In this document: in pieces, positions 6,382 through 13,603 of the stretch
Layout: each line of letters opens with the position of its first letter
Numbering within the stretch: position 1 is the first letter of the stretch
From: a virus
Direction: 5' to 3' (one strand)
Virus record (IMG/VR): IMGVR_UViG_3300044941_000466
Location: 1 to 23,066 of that record
DNA: 23,066 nucleotides
Notes under the pieces: model-generated
Told to the model about the DNA's origin: nothing
Database searches by the model: none
The model's input: only the letters and a program-made list of their open reading frames with translations
Position numbers and translations under genes: made by a program

Positions 6382-9300
6382 GACAGGATCAATCCCGGAC
6401 TCAGTTGCAACCCCGTCATCTCGCGGCGTCCGGCGCTGGCTTTGGTCGCCGTCATCGCCGCCGATTGCACTGCGCGCGGGTTTTCGACCACCACGCGCAC
6501 CGTTTCCTTCTCGAAGAACTCCTTCGCTCCAGGCACGGTGATGTTGATCACCGTGGGTCCGGCCGCGGACGACGGCGCGCCGCCACCGATGCGATCCAGC
6601 GCCAAGCCGCCGGGGCTCGACTGGAACAGGCTGCCGCCTTGTTGAAGCAACGAGACGGGACGTACGGTGGCGGGAAGCCCAGAGGTGCTCTGGCCTGTGG
6701 AGAGCGCATACAATTCGACCAGATCTCTCACCTGCTGGCTGCGGATGGCCATGTCAAGGTTGCCGCCGAAACCCTGCTTGGCGATGTTCACAATCTCGGT
6801 GAGAATGTTCTTCTCGCGGATATCGACCCCGTAGGTGGCCTTGATCTTCTCTCGCGCTTTCTCCTGCGCGCCTTTGACGAACAGCCGCACCAGCCCGGCC
6901 ACCGCACCGACCCCGGCGCCAATGGCTGCGCCGAGAGGACCACCGTACTTGAAGCCGATCAATGCGCCGCCAGCGGTTGTCATGGCAAGGCCGGAGACGC
7001 CGCCGCGCTGCAGGCCCATGAGGGCGAGTGTCGCGCCTCCGAGAAGTGCGGCATTGGACCGCCCGAGCGCCGAGAGCTTCTGGCCCATCGTGGCGGCTTC
7101 CCAGGTCACCGCCTTGCCAGGGGCGTACTGGACGCCGCCGCCGAAGCCGAGGAAGTCTTTCCACCCGCCGAGCAGTCCGCTCCAGCCGCCGCCACTCGAA
7201 GGGACGAAGGGAGGAGTACCCCACCCTCCGGCCGCGCCGCCGGGAATGGGACCACCGCCGCTGCCTCCTGAGAAGACCGGCACCGCCCCGACGCCGAGGA
7301 TTCCGCCGAGCCTTCCGAGCGTGCCCCCGCCGGACGCGCCTCCACCAGCCAAGGACACTCGCGTGCCGGTGAACAACTGCATCAGCATGGCGGCGACGCG
7401 AGAAGTGACGACATCCTTGATGGCAGTCAGCAGAGCGGTCTTGAGCGAATTCCCGATGGCCGACCAGATGGACTGCGACTTGGTGAGCAGCGCATCGAAG
7501 ATACCCTCGGCCTGCCGCTTGAAGGATTCGAAGATGCGCTGGTTGTGGTCGCGCACCAACTGCGCCTGGCGGATCGCCACCGTCTCGCGCGCGCCCTGGA
7601 TCGCGGCGTCGGTGGCCTCCTGCTGGAACCGCCGGATCTCATCCCGCTGCGCGGTGAGTTCGGCGATCCGTGCCTGGATTTCATCAGCCCGGTAGCCGAG
7701 CCGCTTGAGCTGCGCCTCTTCCTCGATCACCATCCGCGAGGTTTCCAGGTCAAACAGCCGCATGCGGATCTCGTGCACCCGGGTGAGGTACTCGACCTCG
7801 ATGGTCGCCTTGTGCTGCTCGACCGCCACCTTCTGCTCCAGCGTCTGTGCATTCGTAGCCTCTAGGGCCCGCAGTTGTGCGTCACGCGTGATCCCGGCTC
7901 GCGTCTCCTCGATTCCGAGCATCTGCTCGAGGTGATCGAGGTTCCGCTTCGCAATCTCCTCGGTGTAGGCCAGCCGCTGGCTGAAGAGGTGCGACTCAAT
8001 CTCCAGCCGCCGCCGCGCGGCCTCTTCTTCCGCGGCCAGATACTCGGCGAGGTTCTTGCGGTTGGTTTCCTGGACTTCCTTCTGCCAGTTCGCGAGGCGC
8101 TCGCGGAGCTCGCCGATGACGTTCTCCCATGCCTTGCGCGTGAGAGCGATCCGCTGCTCGTTGCCACGCTCGTCCACGAAGGTAGTCCACTTACGTATCT
8201 GTTCCTGGACCTCGGCCACATCCCGCGCGAATCCCACGAGTCCACGCCGGCGCGATTCTTCGAGCGCACGCGCGCTCTCGCGCTCCACCTCCAACTGGCG
8301 CTTTCGGGTCTCGGCCGCGTGCTTCAGTGCATCGAGGTCCGGCTCCGGGGACGTCTTGACAGTCAGCTTGGGCCCTTCATACTCGAACGATTGTCCGCCC
8401 GGGAGCCACTGCTTGCCCATGACGAGTTCGCGGATCTGGTCGTCGTTCATGCCCTGCTTGCGAAGGGCATCGACGTTCGTCCGCCCGCTCAACAAATCCT
8501 CGCGCAGCGCCTTCCGCTGCATCTCGTCGAAACGGGCCTGAAGCTGCTCCTGGGTGTCCTTCCACTGCGAGTAGATGGCAAAGCCCGCGCCCACCACGAG
8601 AAGTGCGTATGGGTTGATGCTCGCAAGCTGGAGCGCGGCGATGGACTTCGCGAGCGCCATGATCTTGTCGGCGAGAGCATAGGTGGCGAGGATGCCAGAC
8701 ACCCACAGCGCTACCTCGCCGAACTTCTTGAGCAGGTCGGTATTCTCCCGGAGCCAGCCGACCAAGCCGCGCAGGTTGCCGATCAGTGCCTTGAAGTCGT
8801 CCTGGAATTTGGCACCGATGTCCTCGCGCAGGTTGTTGAACTCACGCCGCAGCGCGCCGAGTTGGCCTTCGACCGTCTGCGAGGCGGCCGCGTGGGCGCC
8901 CTGGATCTTAGCGCCTTCCCGAATGACCGCGTTGTAGCGGAGCTGCCTCTCCTCGGTCTCGGTCAGGGCGCGTCCGAGTTGAAGCTGGGCGATCTGAGAT
9001 TCCTTCTGGAAGTCGACGAACAGCCCCAGCGTGCGAAGGCCGCGCGAGGCGCCTGACTCGATGGCCATCACGATGGATTCGAGGGCCTCGCCAGAGGCGA
9101 TGTTCTGGACCGCCGCCGCGTCCTTGGCGAGTTTTGCCAGGCCCGGGGCCTTAGCCAGCTCCAGGTCCGCAACGATCAACCTCTGCACCGCGTGCGCGGC
9201 TTCGGTGTACTCGAAGCCGATCTCTTCGATCGCGGAAACCTGCTTGGCCGCCGCGGCCGCTCCCACGCCGTGGGCGTTGGCCAGCGCCTTGAGCGAGGCC

Positions 9301-9578
9301 TCGGCTTTGGCATTCTCGGCGGCCATCATGACCGAACCGACGGTGAACTCCTTGGCCCAGGTGAGCGCGCTCTTGATGGCCTCGGCCAGCAGGTTCCCCG
9401 CGGTGGCGCCTTTCACCATGGCGGCAGTCATTCCGTCGATTCCCTGCGCCGCGCCCCGGGCGGTCTTGACCGCCGAAGCCTCCATGCTGGACAGGCTCGC
9501 GTTGACGCTCTTGATGGACGCATTGGCCCGGTTGGTGTCAACTTCAACGACGAGTTCGAGCCTGTTATCGGCGGCCAT
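6378..9578 (-). CDS. Tail tape measure protein
   Basis: This 1066-aa protein is long, helical and Ala/Gln/Glu-rich, placed right after the tail chaperone genes as expected. It has an N-terminal coiled-coil part, hydrophobic segments near residues 288-308 and 322-338, a long charged coiled coil about 400-690, a Gly-rich stretch about 740-800, and a small-residue hydrophobic stretch with GGPLGAAIGAGVGAVAG towards the C-terminus. Tape measures set tail length and help DNA cross the membrane. By the usual rule of about 0.15 nm per residue the tail would be near 160 nm. The start at 9578 (MAADNRLELVVEV) has no Shine-Dalgarno sequence in front and lies next to the plus-strand DUF6883 gene. The role is very likely. 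Confidence 0.93.
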   Translation of the reverse strand: MAADNRLELVVEVDTNRANASIKSVNASLSSMEASAVKTARGAAQGIDGMTAAMVKGATAGNLLAEAIKSALTWAKEFTVGSVMMAAENAKAEASLKALANAHGVGAAAAAKQVSAIEEIGFEYTEAAHAVQRLIVADLELAKAPGLAKLAKDAAAVQNIASGEALESIVMAIESGASRGLRTLGLFVDFQKESQIAQLQLGRALTETEERQLRYNAVIREGAKIQGAHAAASQTVEGQLGALRREFNNLREDIGAKFQDDFKALIGNLRGLVGWLRENTDLLKKFGEVALWVSGILATYALADKIMALAKSIAALQLASINPYALLVVGAGFAIYSQWKDTQEQLQARFDEMQRKALREDLLSGRTNVDALRKQGMNDDQIRELVMGKQWLPGGQSFEYEGPKLTVKTSPEPDLDALKHAAETRKRQLEVERESARALEESRRRGLVGFARDVAEVQEQIRKWTTFVDERGNEQRIALTRKAWENVIGELRERLANWQKEVQETNRKNLAEYLAAEEEAARRRLEIESHLFSQRLAYTEEIAKRNLDHLEQMLGIEETRAGITRDAQLRALEATNAQTLEQKVAVEQHKATIEVEYLTRVHEIRMRLFDLETSRMVIEEEAQLKRLGYRADEIQARIAELTAQRDEIRRFQQEATDAAIQGARETVAIRQAQLVRDHNQRIFESFKRQAEGIFDALLTKSQSIWSAIGNSLKTALLTAIKDVVTSRVAAMLMQLFTGTRVSLAGGGASGGGTLGRLGGILGVGAVPVFSGGSGGGPIPGGAAGGWGTPPFVPSSGGGWSGLLGGWKDFLGFGGGVQYAPGKAVTWEAATMGQKLSALGRSNAALLGGATLALMGLQRGGVSGLAMTTAGGALIGFKYGGPLGAAIGAGVGAVAGLVRLFVKGAQEKAREKIKATYGVDIREKNILTEIVNIAKQGFGGNLDMAIRSQQVRDLVELYALSTGQSTSGLPATVRPVSLLQQGGSLFQSSPGGLALDRIGGGAPSSAAGPTVINITVPGAKEFFEKETVRVVVENPRAVQSAAMTATKASAGRREMTGLQLSPGLILS

Positions 9579-9612
9579 GCGGACGTACGGGAATTGCTAC
9601 GCTGAGCACTGG

Positions 9613-9942
9613 ATGAGGTTACCGAACGGGGAGCGGGCCATTGTCGATATTCAGAAGCTGACGGCCTACTGCCTAAACCTTCAACACACGCGAGGGCGTC
9701 ACAAGGCGCGCGTCTTCGCCTCGCTTGGCATCACGGAAGTAGACGCCGAAGCGTTGCGCGGGGCATTGATCGAAGCAGCCCGGAACGGTGATGCATTGCC
9801 CGGTCTGCCGACCCCTTATGGGCGTCGCTACACCATTGATTTCGAGTTTCAGTGGGGTGAACGAAAGGTGTTCATCCGCAGCGCCTGGATCGTTCGCAAC
9901 GGCGAGGACTTGCCCAGGCTGACGACTTGTTATGTACTGTAG
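9613..9942 (+). CDS. DUF6883-type protein (unknown function)
   Basis: This 109-aa protein starts MRLPNGERAIVDIQKL and continues with YCLN, then GRHKARVFASLGI, the pattern I know from DUF6883 proteins, and ends in a strand pair DFEFQWGERK ... RSAWIVRNGEDLPRLTTCYV. No biochemical function is known to me. The start at 9613 is chosen because it matches the family's N-terminus; an in-frame ATG at 9577 would add 12 residues and overlap the tape-measure start codon. It is followed after 13 bases by a DUF4926 gene on the same strand, a pairing typical of this family. It lies on the opposite strand to the tail operon, precisely between chaperone GT and tape measure, so it is probably accessory cargo such as a toxin-antitoxin or defence module. 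Confidence 0.75.
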   Translation: MRLPNGERAIVDIQKLTAYCLNLQHTRGRHKARVFASLGITEVDAEALRGALIEAARNGDALPGLPTPYGRRYTIDFEFQWGERKVFIRSAWIVRNGEDLPRLTTCYVL

Positions 9943-9955
9943 GGAGAGGCAGAGT

Positions 9956-10174
9956 ATGCCGGAAATCAATCTGCATTCCGTTGTTGCCCTTCTGGAGGAC
10001 CTCCCGGAACACGGCCTGATCCGCGGCCAGGTCGGGACCGTTGTGGAGAGTTGGGCGCCCGGAGTGTATGAAGTCGAGTTCAGTGATGATCAAGGGCGCA
10101 CATACGCGATGGTTGCCCTGAAGGCGGAACAGCTCATGCGCCTTCATCACGAACCGGTTCATCAGGCAGCTTAG
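9956..10174 (+). CDS. DUF4926-type small protein (unknown function)
   Basis: This 72-aa protein has the DUF4926 look: LLEDLPEHGLIRGQVGTVVE, then YEVEFSDDQGRTYA and a VALKAEQL end, a small SH3-like beta barrel. GGGAGAGG lies about 8 bases before the ATG at 9956; an upstream ATG at 9932 would overlap the DUF6883 gene and is less likely. The function is unknown. As the partner of DUF6883 it could be an antitoxin or immunity protein, which is inference. Its TAG stop (10172-10174) overlaps the TAA stop of the convergent tail chaperone GT frame (10171-10173), so the pair is fitted into the tail operon with no spare bases. Confidence 0.78.
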   Translation: MPEINLHSVVALLEDLPEHGLIRGQVGTVVESWAPGVYEVEFSDDQGRTYAMVALKAEQLMRLHHEPVHQAA

Positions 10175-11102
10175 AGCCGACTCGCGTCAAGCCTTTCCCT
10201 GTCGAGCGTTTCCTGCTCCTCTTCCAGCACCGCCACCGCCTGGAACTCATCGGCCCGGATCTCGTCGAGGCCGATTCGGACGCCCAGCTTCAGCGCCGCC
10301 CGAAGGTCGAGCGCGCGCCGCAACAGCAGACCCGCCTCGGAGGATTGCGCGGCATCCAGTCTGTCCAGCGGGCAGTGGTCGCAACGGCCGCCATCGTCGG
10401 GTGCGTCCGGACAAAGGCCCGGGTCGCAGAGTTCCTCTCGGCGCAGCGCCCAATGGATCAGAAACCGCAGAGAGGGCTGCTCCGGCCACTCCCCGGGCGT
10501 CAGTTTGGGTCGCAGGACTCCTGGAATGCGCCATCAAGGGCGTCGATGGCGGCCTTGACCGCGACGGCCTGGTGGATGATCGGGACATCGCCGGCGTAGC
10601 CCTCGGAAGACTCGATGAGCTTCTTGAAGAGCGCGGCCGCCGCCCCAAGGTTGATAATCAACTCCTGGCGGTTGTAGGGCAGATCGAGCACCCTCGCGAA
10701 GCCCCGCCGGTACTCGAACACGTCTTTCGCCGAAGGCATGCGCAGTACGTGGCTCACCGTGCCGCCCAAGACGCGCATCGTCACACGAAAGCCGTCGCCC
10801 ACCTGGACGACGTCATCCACCTCAGCCTGGCTCAACTGTTCGATGATGCGGCTGGCCTCAAAGGCATCGACCTCAGGCGCGTTCTCTTCGGCCACGCGGA
10901 TCTTGGCGAGCAGCGCGGCATCGGCTTCCGCCGAGTCAGGGATCGTCGTTTCGGACACCCCGCGTCCCAGTTGCTTCACGATGACCTTACGCTTCTTTTG
11001 GCGTTCGATCCACTCCTCATCGGTCGGGAAACGCAAGCGCACGGTCTTGAGGCCCTCCGGCGTGCGGAGGTTCATGGCGATGGTTTGGTTCGCGTCAAAC
11101 AT
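10171..11102 (-). CDS. Tail assembly chaperone GT fusion made by -1 frameshift
   Basis: A -1 slip on C CCA AAC at 10503-10509, directly before the G stop codon, joins the 200-aa G frame to a 110-aa open extension ending at TAA 10173-10171, giving about 310 residues. The extension contains no ATG at all, so it cannot easily be a free gene. It carries four cysteines (about residues 226, 231, 241 and 244; CDPGLCP and CDHCP), possibly a zinc site, then Leu/Arg-rich helices. In lambda, gpG and gpGT bind the tape measure and recruit tail tube protein, and their ratio is set by the same kind of slip. The gene order tube-G-GT-tape measure is identical here apart from the inserted DUF6883/DUF4926 pair. 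Confidence 0.85.
10500..11102 (-). CDS. Tail assembly chaperone, G-like
   Basis: The 200-aa product of normal termination at TGA 10502-10500. The start is placed at 11102 (MFDANQTIAMNL) because GAGAGGA stands six bases upstream, while the ATG at 11141 lies within the tail tube gene. The protein has a beta-rich N-terminus (LKTVRLRFPTDEEWIERQK) and a helical C-terminus (AAAALFKKLIESSEG, then AVKAAIDALDGAF). It lies between tail tube and tape measure, the constant site of tail chaperones, and ends at a perfect slippery heptamer. The role is to keep the tape measure soluble during tail assembly; it is not expected in the finished virion. Confidence 0.88.
   Translation of the reverse strand: MFDANQTIAMNLRTPEGLKTVRLRFPTDEEWIERQKKRKVIVKQLGRGVSETTIPDSAEADAALLAKIRVAEENAPEVDAFEASRIIEQLSQAEVDDVVQVGDGFRVTMRVLGGTVSHVLRMPSAKDVFEYRRGFARVLDLPYNRQELIINLGAAAALFKKLIESSEGYAGDVPIIHQAVAVKAAIDALDGAFQESCDPN
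10503..10509 (-). promoter_or_regulatory. Programmed -1 ribosomal frameshift site, C CCA AAC
   Basis: On the minus strand the frame reads GAC CCA AAC TGA. The heptamer C CCA AAC fits the X XXY YYZ rule, so both tRNAs can re-pair on CCC AAA and the ribosome goes on with CTG ACG CCC. The stop codon directly after the slip site is also typical. No downstream stimulatory hairpin is clear by eye. Confidence 0.85.
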
Positions 11103-11113
11103 GCAAGTCCTCT

Positions 11114-12154
11114 CTACTGGCAGATCCCGTCCACCTGGCACTTGGCCACCGCCGAGACGATGCCGTTGGTCTCATCCCACATGGGCAGGCATTCGACTGA
11201 GACGGTAACAATGCCGTCCGTCTCGCCGACTTCGGCGGTCGCGAAGGAGACTCTGTGCCAGGTGAGTTCCAGTGAGTTGTTCGAGTCGTAGGTGAGCGAG
11301 ATCACGGCCGTGCCCGTGGACTGGCTCTTGAGCTTCGCGAGTTCGGTTGAGCCGTTTTCGAAGCGGGCGACGAACCGGAGGGCGCCCTGGCGGTTGCCAA
11401 ACTCCAACCTGCCGCGGATGGCGCCGCTTGCGCCATCGCCGGGCGTCTGGAAGCCCGAACCAGGGAAGAAACCGCCGTCGAGGCGGACGTTGTTCTTCCA
11501 AGACGTTTCGAGCGAGACGATGTTCTTGTTCGAAACGTAGTTGACGCCGTTGATCGTCAGCGCGAGCGACGCCGAGGGAAGCAGCTTTTCGAGCGTCGCC
11601 GCTGGCATGGAGATGCCGGAGGGTTCGACATACTTGCCCGAGCCCACAAACTCGACCGTGATCTTCGAGTTTGCGCGGCCGGGCCCCGAGCCGATCGAGA
11701 TGGTCCAGCCTTCGACCACGCAGCCCACCGCCATCCGGTCCACCACGACGCCCGCGCCCGGGCGGATCTGCTCGACGAAGCTGAAGTACGGCAGTTCGGC
11801 CGCGTCGCCCGAGGCAGGGAAGAGCGGCGTGCAAGTGTAGGTGAAGTTCGGAGTCGTGCCCGACTTCACCACCTTGCCAAGGCCAAACGCCATGGCCCAC
11901 GCGCCGATCTCGGCGCCCAGGTACTTTTCGAGCGTTCCGCTCACGTCCCAGGAGGTCTGGAACGACTGCGTCGCAAACTCGTGACCCTTGCCGAACTCCT
12001 CGGCGTCGTTCTCGGTGTTGAGCTTCGGATTGGCGAGCGCGGCATTCAGCTTGCGCAACTGCCACATCTGGACGCCGGTGTTGGCGGTCGAGATGTCGGC
12101 CTGCTTCTGCTTACCGAAGCAGATCTGGATTTCCTGCATCCGCGCGACGGACAT
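11114..12154 (-). CDS. Major tail tube protein
   Basis: This 346-aa beta-rich protein begins with short N-terminal segments (MQEIQICFGKQKQ) and continues through typical tube-protein pieces such as EFGKGHEFATQSFQTSW and LGAEIGAWAMAFGLG, then a repeated beta domain. It lies just before the tail chaperone genes, as tube proteins do in long-tailed phages. Six-membered rings stacked around the tape measure would form the tail. GGGAGGT lies eight bases before the ATG at 12154, one of the better ribosome binding sites in the operon, as expected for an abundant product. No sheath gene follows, so a flexible non-contractile tail is most likely. It is longer than lambda gpV (246 aa), perhaps because of an extra C-terminal domain. 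Confidence 0.85.
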   Translation of the reverse strand: MSVARMQEIQICFGKQKQADISTANTGVQMWQLRKLNAALANPKLNTENDAEEFGKGHEFATQSFQTSWDVSGTLEKYLGAEIGAWAMAFGLGKVVKSGTTPNFTYTCTPLFPASGDAAELPYFSFVEQIRPGAGVVVDRMAVGCVVEGWTISIGSGPGRANSKITVEFVGSGKYVEPSGISMPAATLEKLLPSASLALTINGVNYVSNKNIVSLETSWKNNVRLDGGFFPGSGFQTPGDGASGAIRGRLEFGNRQGALRFVARFENGSTELAKLKSQSTGTAVISLTYDSNNSLELTWHRVSFATAEVGETDGIVTVSVECLPMWDETNGIVSAVAKCQVDGICQ

Positions 12155-12281
12155 CAGGCGTTACCTCCCTTTCTGTGACCTGCCGCCAACCGCGCACCAT
12201 CCGCGGCACGAGCGCGGCCGGCGTGGCCTCCACCTCTTCCACCTCGCCATCTGGCGAGCGCATGAGTACGGTCTCAGTCAT
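12111..12281 (-). CDS. Small phage protein upstream of the tail tube gene
   Basis: This 56-aa frame starts at ATG 12281-12279, overlapping the tail terminator stop by eight bases, and ends inside the first codons of the tail tube gene. The sequence MTETVLMRSPDGEVEEVEA then AALVPRMVRGWRQV has the pattern of very small phage proteins with a 'sPDG..v.v....v...v..GW..v' core often found at tail gene junctions. The function is unknown. A coupled start (ATGACTGA), good codon use up to the tube ribosome binding site and the recognisable pattern support it as real. The last 15 residues overlap the tube gene in another frame. Confidence 0.6.
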   Translation of the reverse strand: MTETVLMRSPDGEVEEVEATPAALVPRMVRGWRQVTEREVTPDVRRADAGNPDLLR

Positions 12282-12747
12282 CTCCCATCTCCGTAAAACT
12301 CAATGGCACCTCGAAATAGTCGAGTCCTTCGGCGTCGGTGTGCCTCTGGATCAGCGGAAGATCCATCGGGTAGCAGGACGGATGCACCGTAGCGTTGATC
12401 AGCGGCGCATCCACCGACGATGGCACTCCCTTCGTAATCAGCCGGAACAGCCGGTAGTAGGCAGTGGGCGGGTCGCCCAAGAAGGTCTCGCGCGCCCGCA
12501 GGTAGAGCGTGACCTGGTGCCGCCAAACATCGATGCCTCCGAAACTCCCTGGCTGCGTGCCCTGCCAGGCAGCCATAACGCCAGGCGCAGGCATGTCGTG
12601 GATCGCCGCCGCGAGGCTCGCCCGTTTCGGATACTGATCGTGATAGGCGAAGATTCGCTGCTCATCGCCCTCCATCTCGGCGACCAGTTCGGGGATGTCG
12701 CGCAGCAACGCGACCAGGTTGTCGACCAATTCCGCCGGGTTGATCAT
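12274..12747 (-). CDS. Tail terminator or minor tail protein
   Basis: This 157-aa protein (MINPAELVDNLVALLRDIPEL at the N-terminus) has an N-terminal helix, then strands around VWRHQVTLYLRAR and a C-terminal strand FEVPLSFTEM. Its size and place between the gp10-like protein and the tail tube match tail terminator proteins (lambda gpU type), which cap the tube and bind the head. The start overlaps the stop of the gp10-like gene by four bases. The assignment rests on gene order and general fold pattern, because terminators diverge strongly in sequence. A neutral name would be phage tail protein of unknown family. Confidence 0.65.
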   Translation of the reverse strand: MINPAELVDNLVALLRDIPELVAEMEGDEQRIFAYHDQYPKRASLAAAIHDMPAPGVMAAWQGTQPGSFGGIDVWRHQVTLYLRARETFLGDPPTAYYRLFRLITKGVPSSVDAPLINATVHPSCYPMDLPLIQRHTDAEGLDYFEVPLSFTEMGDD

Positions 12748-13199
12748 CGCTGCCTTCCACCCAGGCTGCGTTCGAGGAGCAAACGCGGCTTCATCGCATC
12801 GAGCACTCTTCGGGCGGCCTCAAGGACGGCGGCCTTGTTTTTCGGCGAGAACACCATCCAGACCTCGCGCTTCTGGTTGGCCCAGGCCTTGATCCGGTCC
12901 TTGCGGGTTGAGACGTTCGCCTTCGCCCGGTTCTCGCTTACCGTGCGGACCTGGAAGTTGCGCAGCAGGTCACCGGTGAAGGTGAGGTTCCGGCGATTGC
13001 CCTTGGCCTTACGCGTTTTCCAAATTGCGTAGCGCTTGGTGAGCGGCTTGGCCGCGGAATCCTCCGGACCCTGCGCCGCAGCGAGACGCGCCTTCACCGC
13101 TGCAACGCCGGCCGCGCCCAGCTCATACATCTGCCGCTGGCGGAAGTTGAGCAGGTCAAGCCGCAGTTGCTTTTTCTGGTAGACCCGGACGCTCGGCAT
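12744..13199 (-). CDS. HK97 gp10-like tail completion protein
   Basis: A basic 151-aa protein starting MPSVRVYQKKQL, with an N-terminal helix (AAGVAAVKARLAAA), a central basic stretch around TKRYAIWKTRK and RNLTFTGDLLRNF, and a C-terminal helix AAVLEAARRVLDAM. This is the pattern of gp10/neck proteins that join head and tail. The start at 13199 is chosen because GGGGGAG precedes it. The frame is open to an ATG at 13304 with an ATGA overlap to the gene before, but that would make the protein read through a dense set of palindromes (Cys- and Lys-rich, unlike the rest). If the upstream start were used, the palindromes would code 35 extra residues. Confidence 0.7.
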   Translation of the reverse strand: MPSVRVYQKKQLRLDLLNFRQRQMYELGAAGVAAVKARLAAAQGPEDSAAKPLTKRYAIWKTRKAKGNRRNLTFTGDLLRNFQVRTVSENRAKANVSTRKDRIKAWANQKREVWMVFSPKNKAAVLEAARRVLDAMKPRLLLERSLGGRQR

Positions 13200-13213
13200 C
13201 CGCTCCCCCACGA

Positions 13214-13300
13214 ACTTGTGCGCAATTGCGCACAAGTCCGACTTCCGAAAGATTTTCCGGAAGTGCGCTTTCTCGGACTTCCGCCCAATTGACCGGAAGT
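13214..13300. repeat. Palindrome cluster between head-tail genes
   Basis: A perfect 24-base palindrome lies at 13214-13237 (left arm ACTTGTGCGCAA). It is followed by four copies of a seven- or eight-base unit in alternating direction: ACTTCCG 13241-13247, CCGGAAGT 13257-13264, ACTTCCG 13277-13283, CCGGAAGT 13293-13300. The RNA could form two or three hairpins. It may be a REP/BIME-like or mobile miniature element, an mRNA processing site, or a protein-binding array. It is not followed by a T-run. Confidence 0.8.
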
Positions 13301-13603
13301 TCATCCGGCCTGGCGCAACCGCAAAATGGCGGCGCCTTCGGCATCGGTCTCGATGTCGAAGACCTTGTAACGCACGCCGCCGATTTCAACTTCATCCCCG
13401 CGTGTGGGCATCCCTGGCAAGTCCGCCAGCCGGACGAACAACACCGCATAGACTCCAGGCGAGGAATCCTCAGCCTCCCGCGTCGGCTGAAACACCGCGC
13501 GGATCGGGGCCTGCCCGCCAGCCTCAGGCAAGTAGAGGACCTCCCGCCCGAAGGCCCGCAGGCAGGCCTCGTCCGCCCGGCTGACGGAATCAGCGAACGA
13601 CAT
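13301..13603 (-). CDS. Head-tail joining protein, FII-like
   Basis: This 100-aa protein has a helical start (ADEACLRAFGREVLYLP), a strand IRAVFQP, and a beta domain VRLADLPGMPTRGDEVEIGGVRYKVFDIETD typical of small head-tail joining proteins (lambda gpFII-like fold: 'GD.v.v.g..y.V'). It would form part of the neck between portal/gpW and the tail. Its ATG shares one base with the stop of the decoration protein gene (TGATG). Gene order (decoration protein, joining protein, gp10-like, terminator, tube) agrees well with lambda-like heads. The family call is fairly good by pattern. Confidence 0.75.
   Translation of the reverse strand: MSFADSVSRADEACLRAFGREVLYLPEAGGQAPIRAVFQPTREAEDSSPGVYAVLFVRLADLPGMPTRGDEVEIGGVRYKVFDIETDAEGAAILRLRQAG

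Noticed and set aside
7875-9056. 393-codon plus-strand frame
   Set aside because: It is antisense to the tape measure gene; Leu/Glu/Arg-rich shadow of its coiled coils.
9031-9576. N-terminal extension of the DUF6883 gene into the tape-measure gene
   Set aside because: Ala/Ser-rich antisense sequence; the family N-terminus begins at 9613.
10247-10648. 133-codon minus-strand frame overlapping the chaperone
   Set aside because: Ser/Arg-rich third frame; the G frame and its -1 extension explain both halves of this stretch much better.
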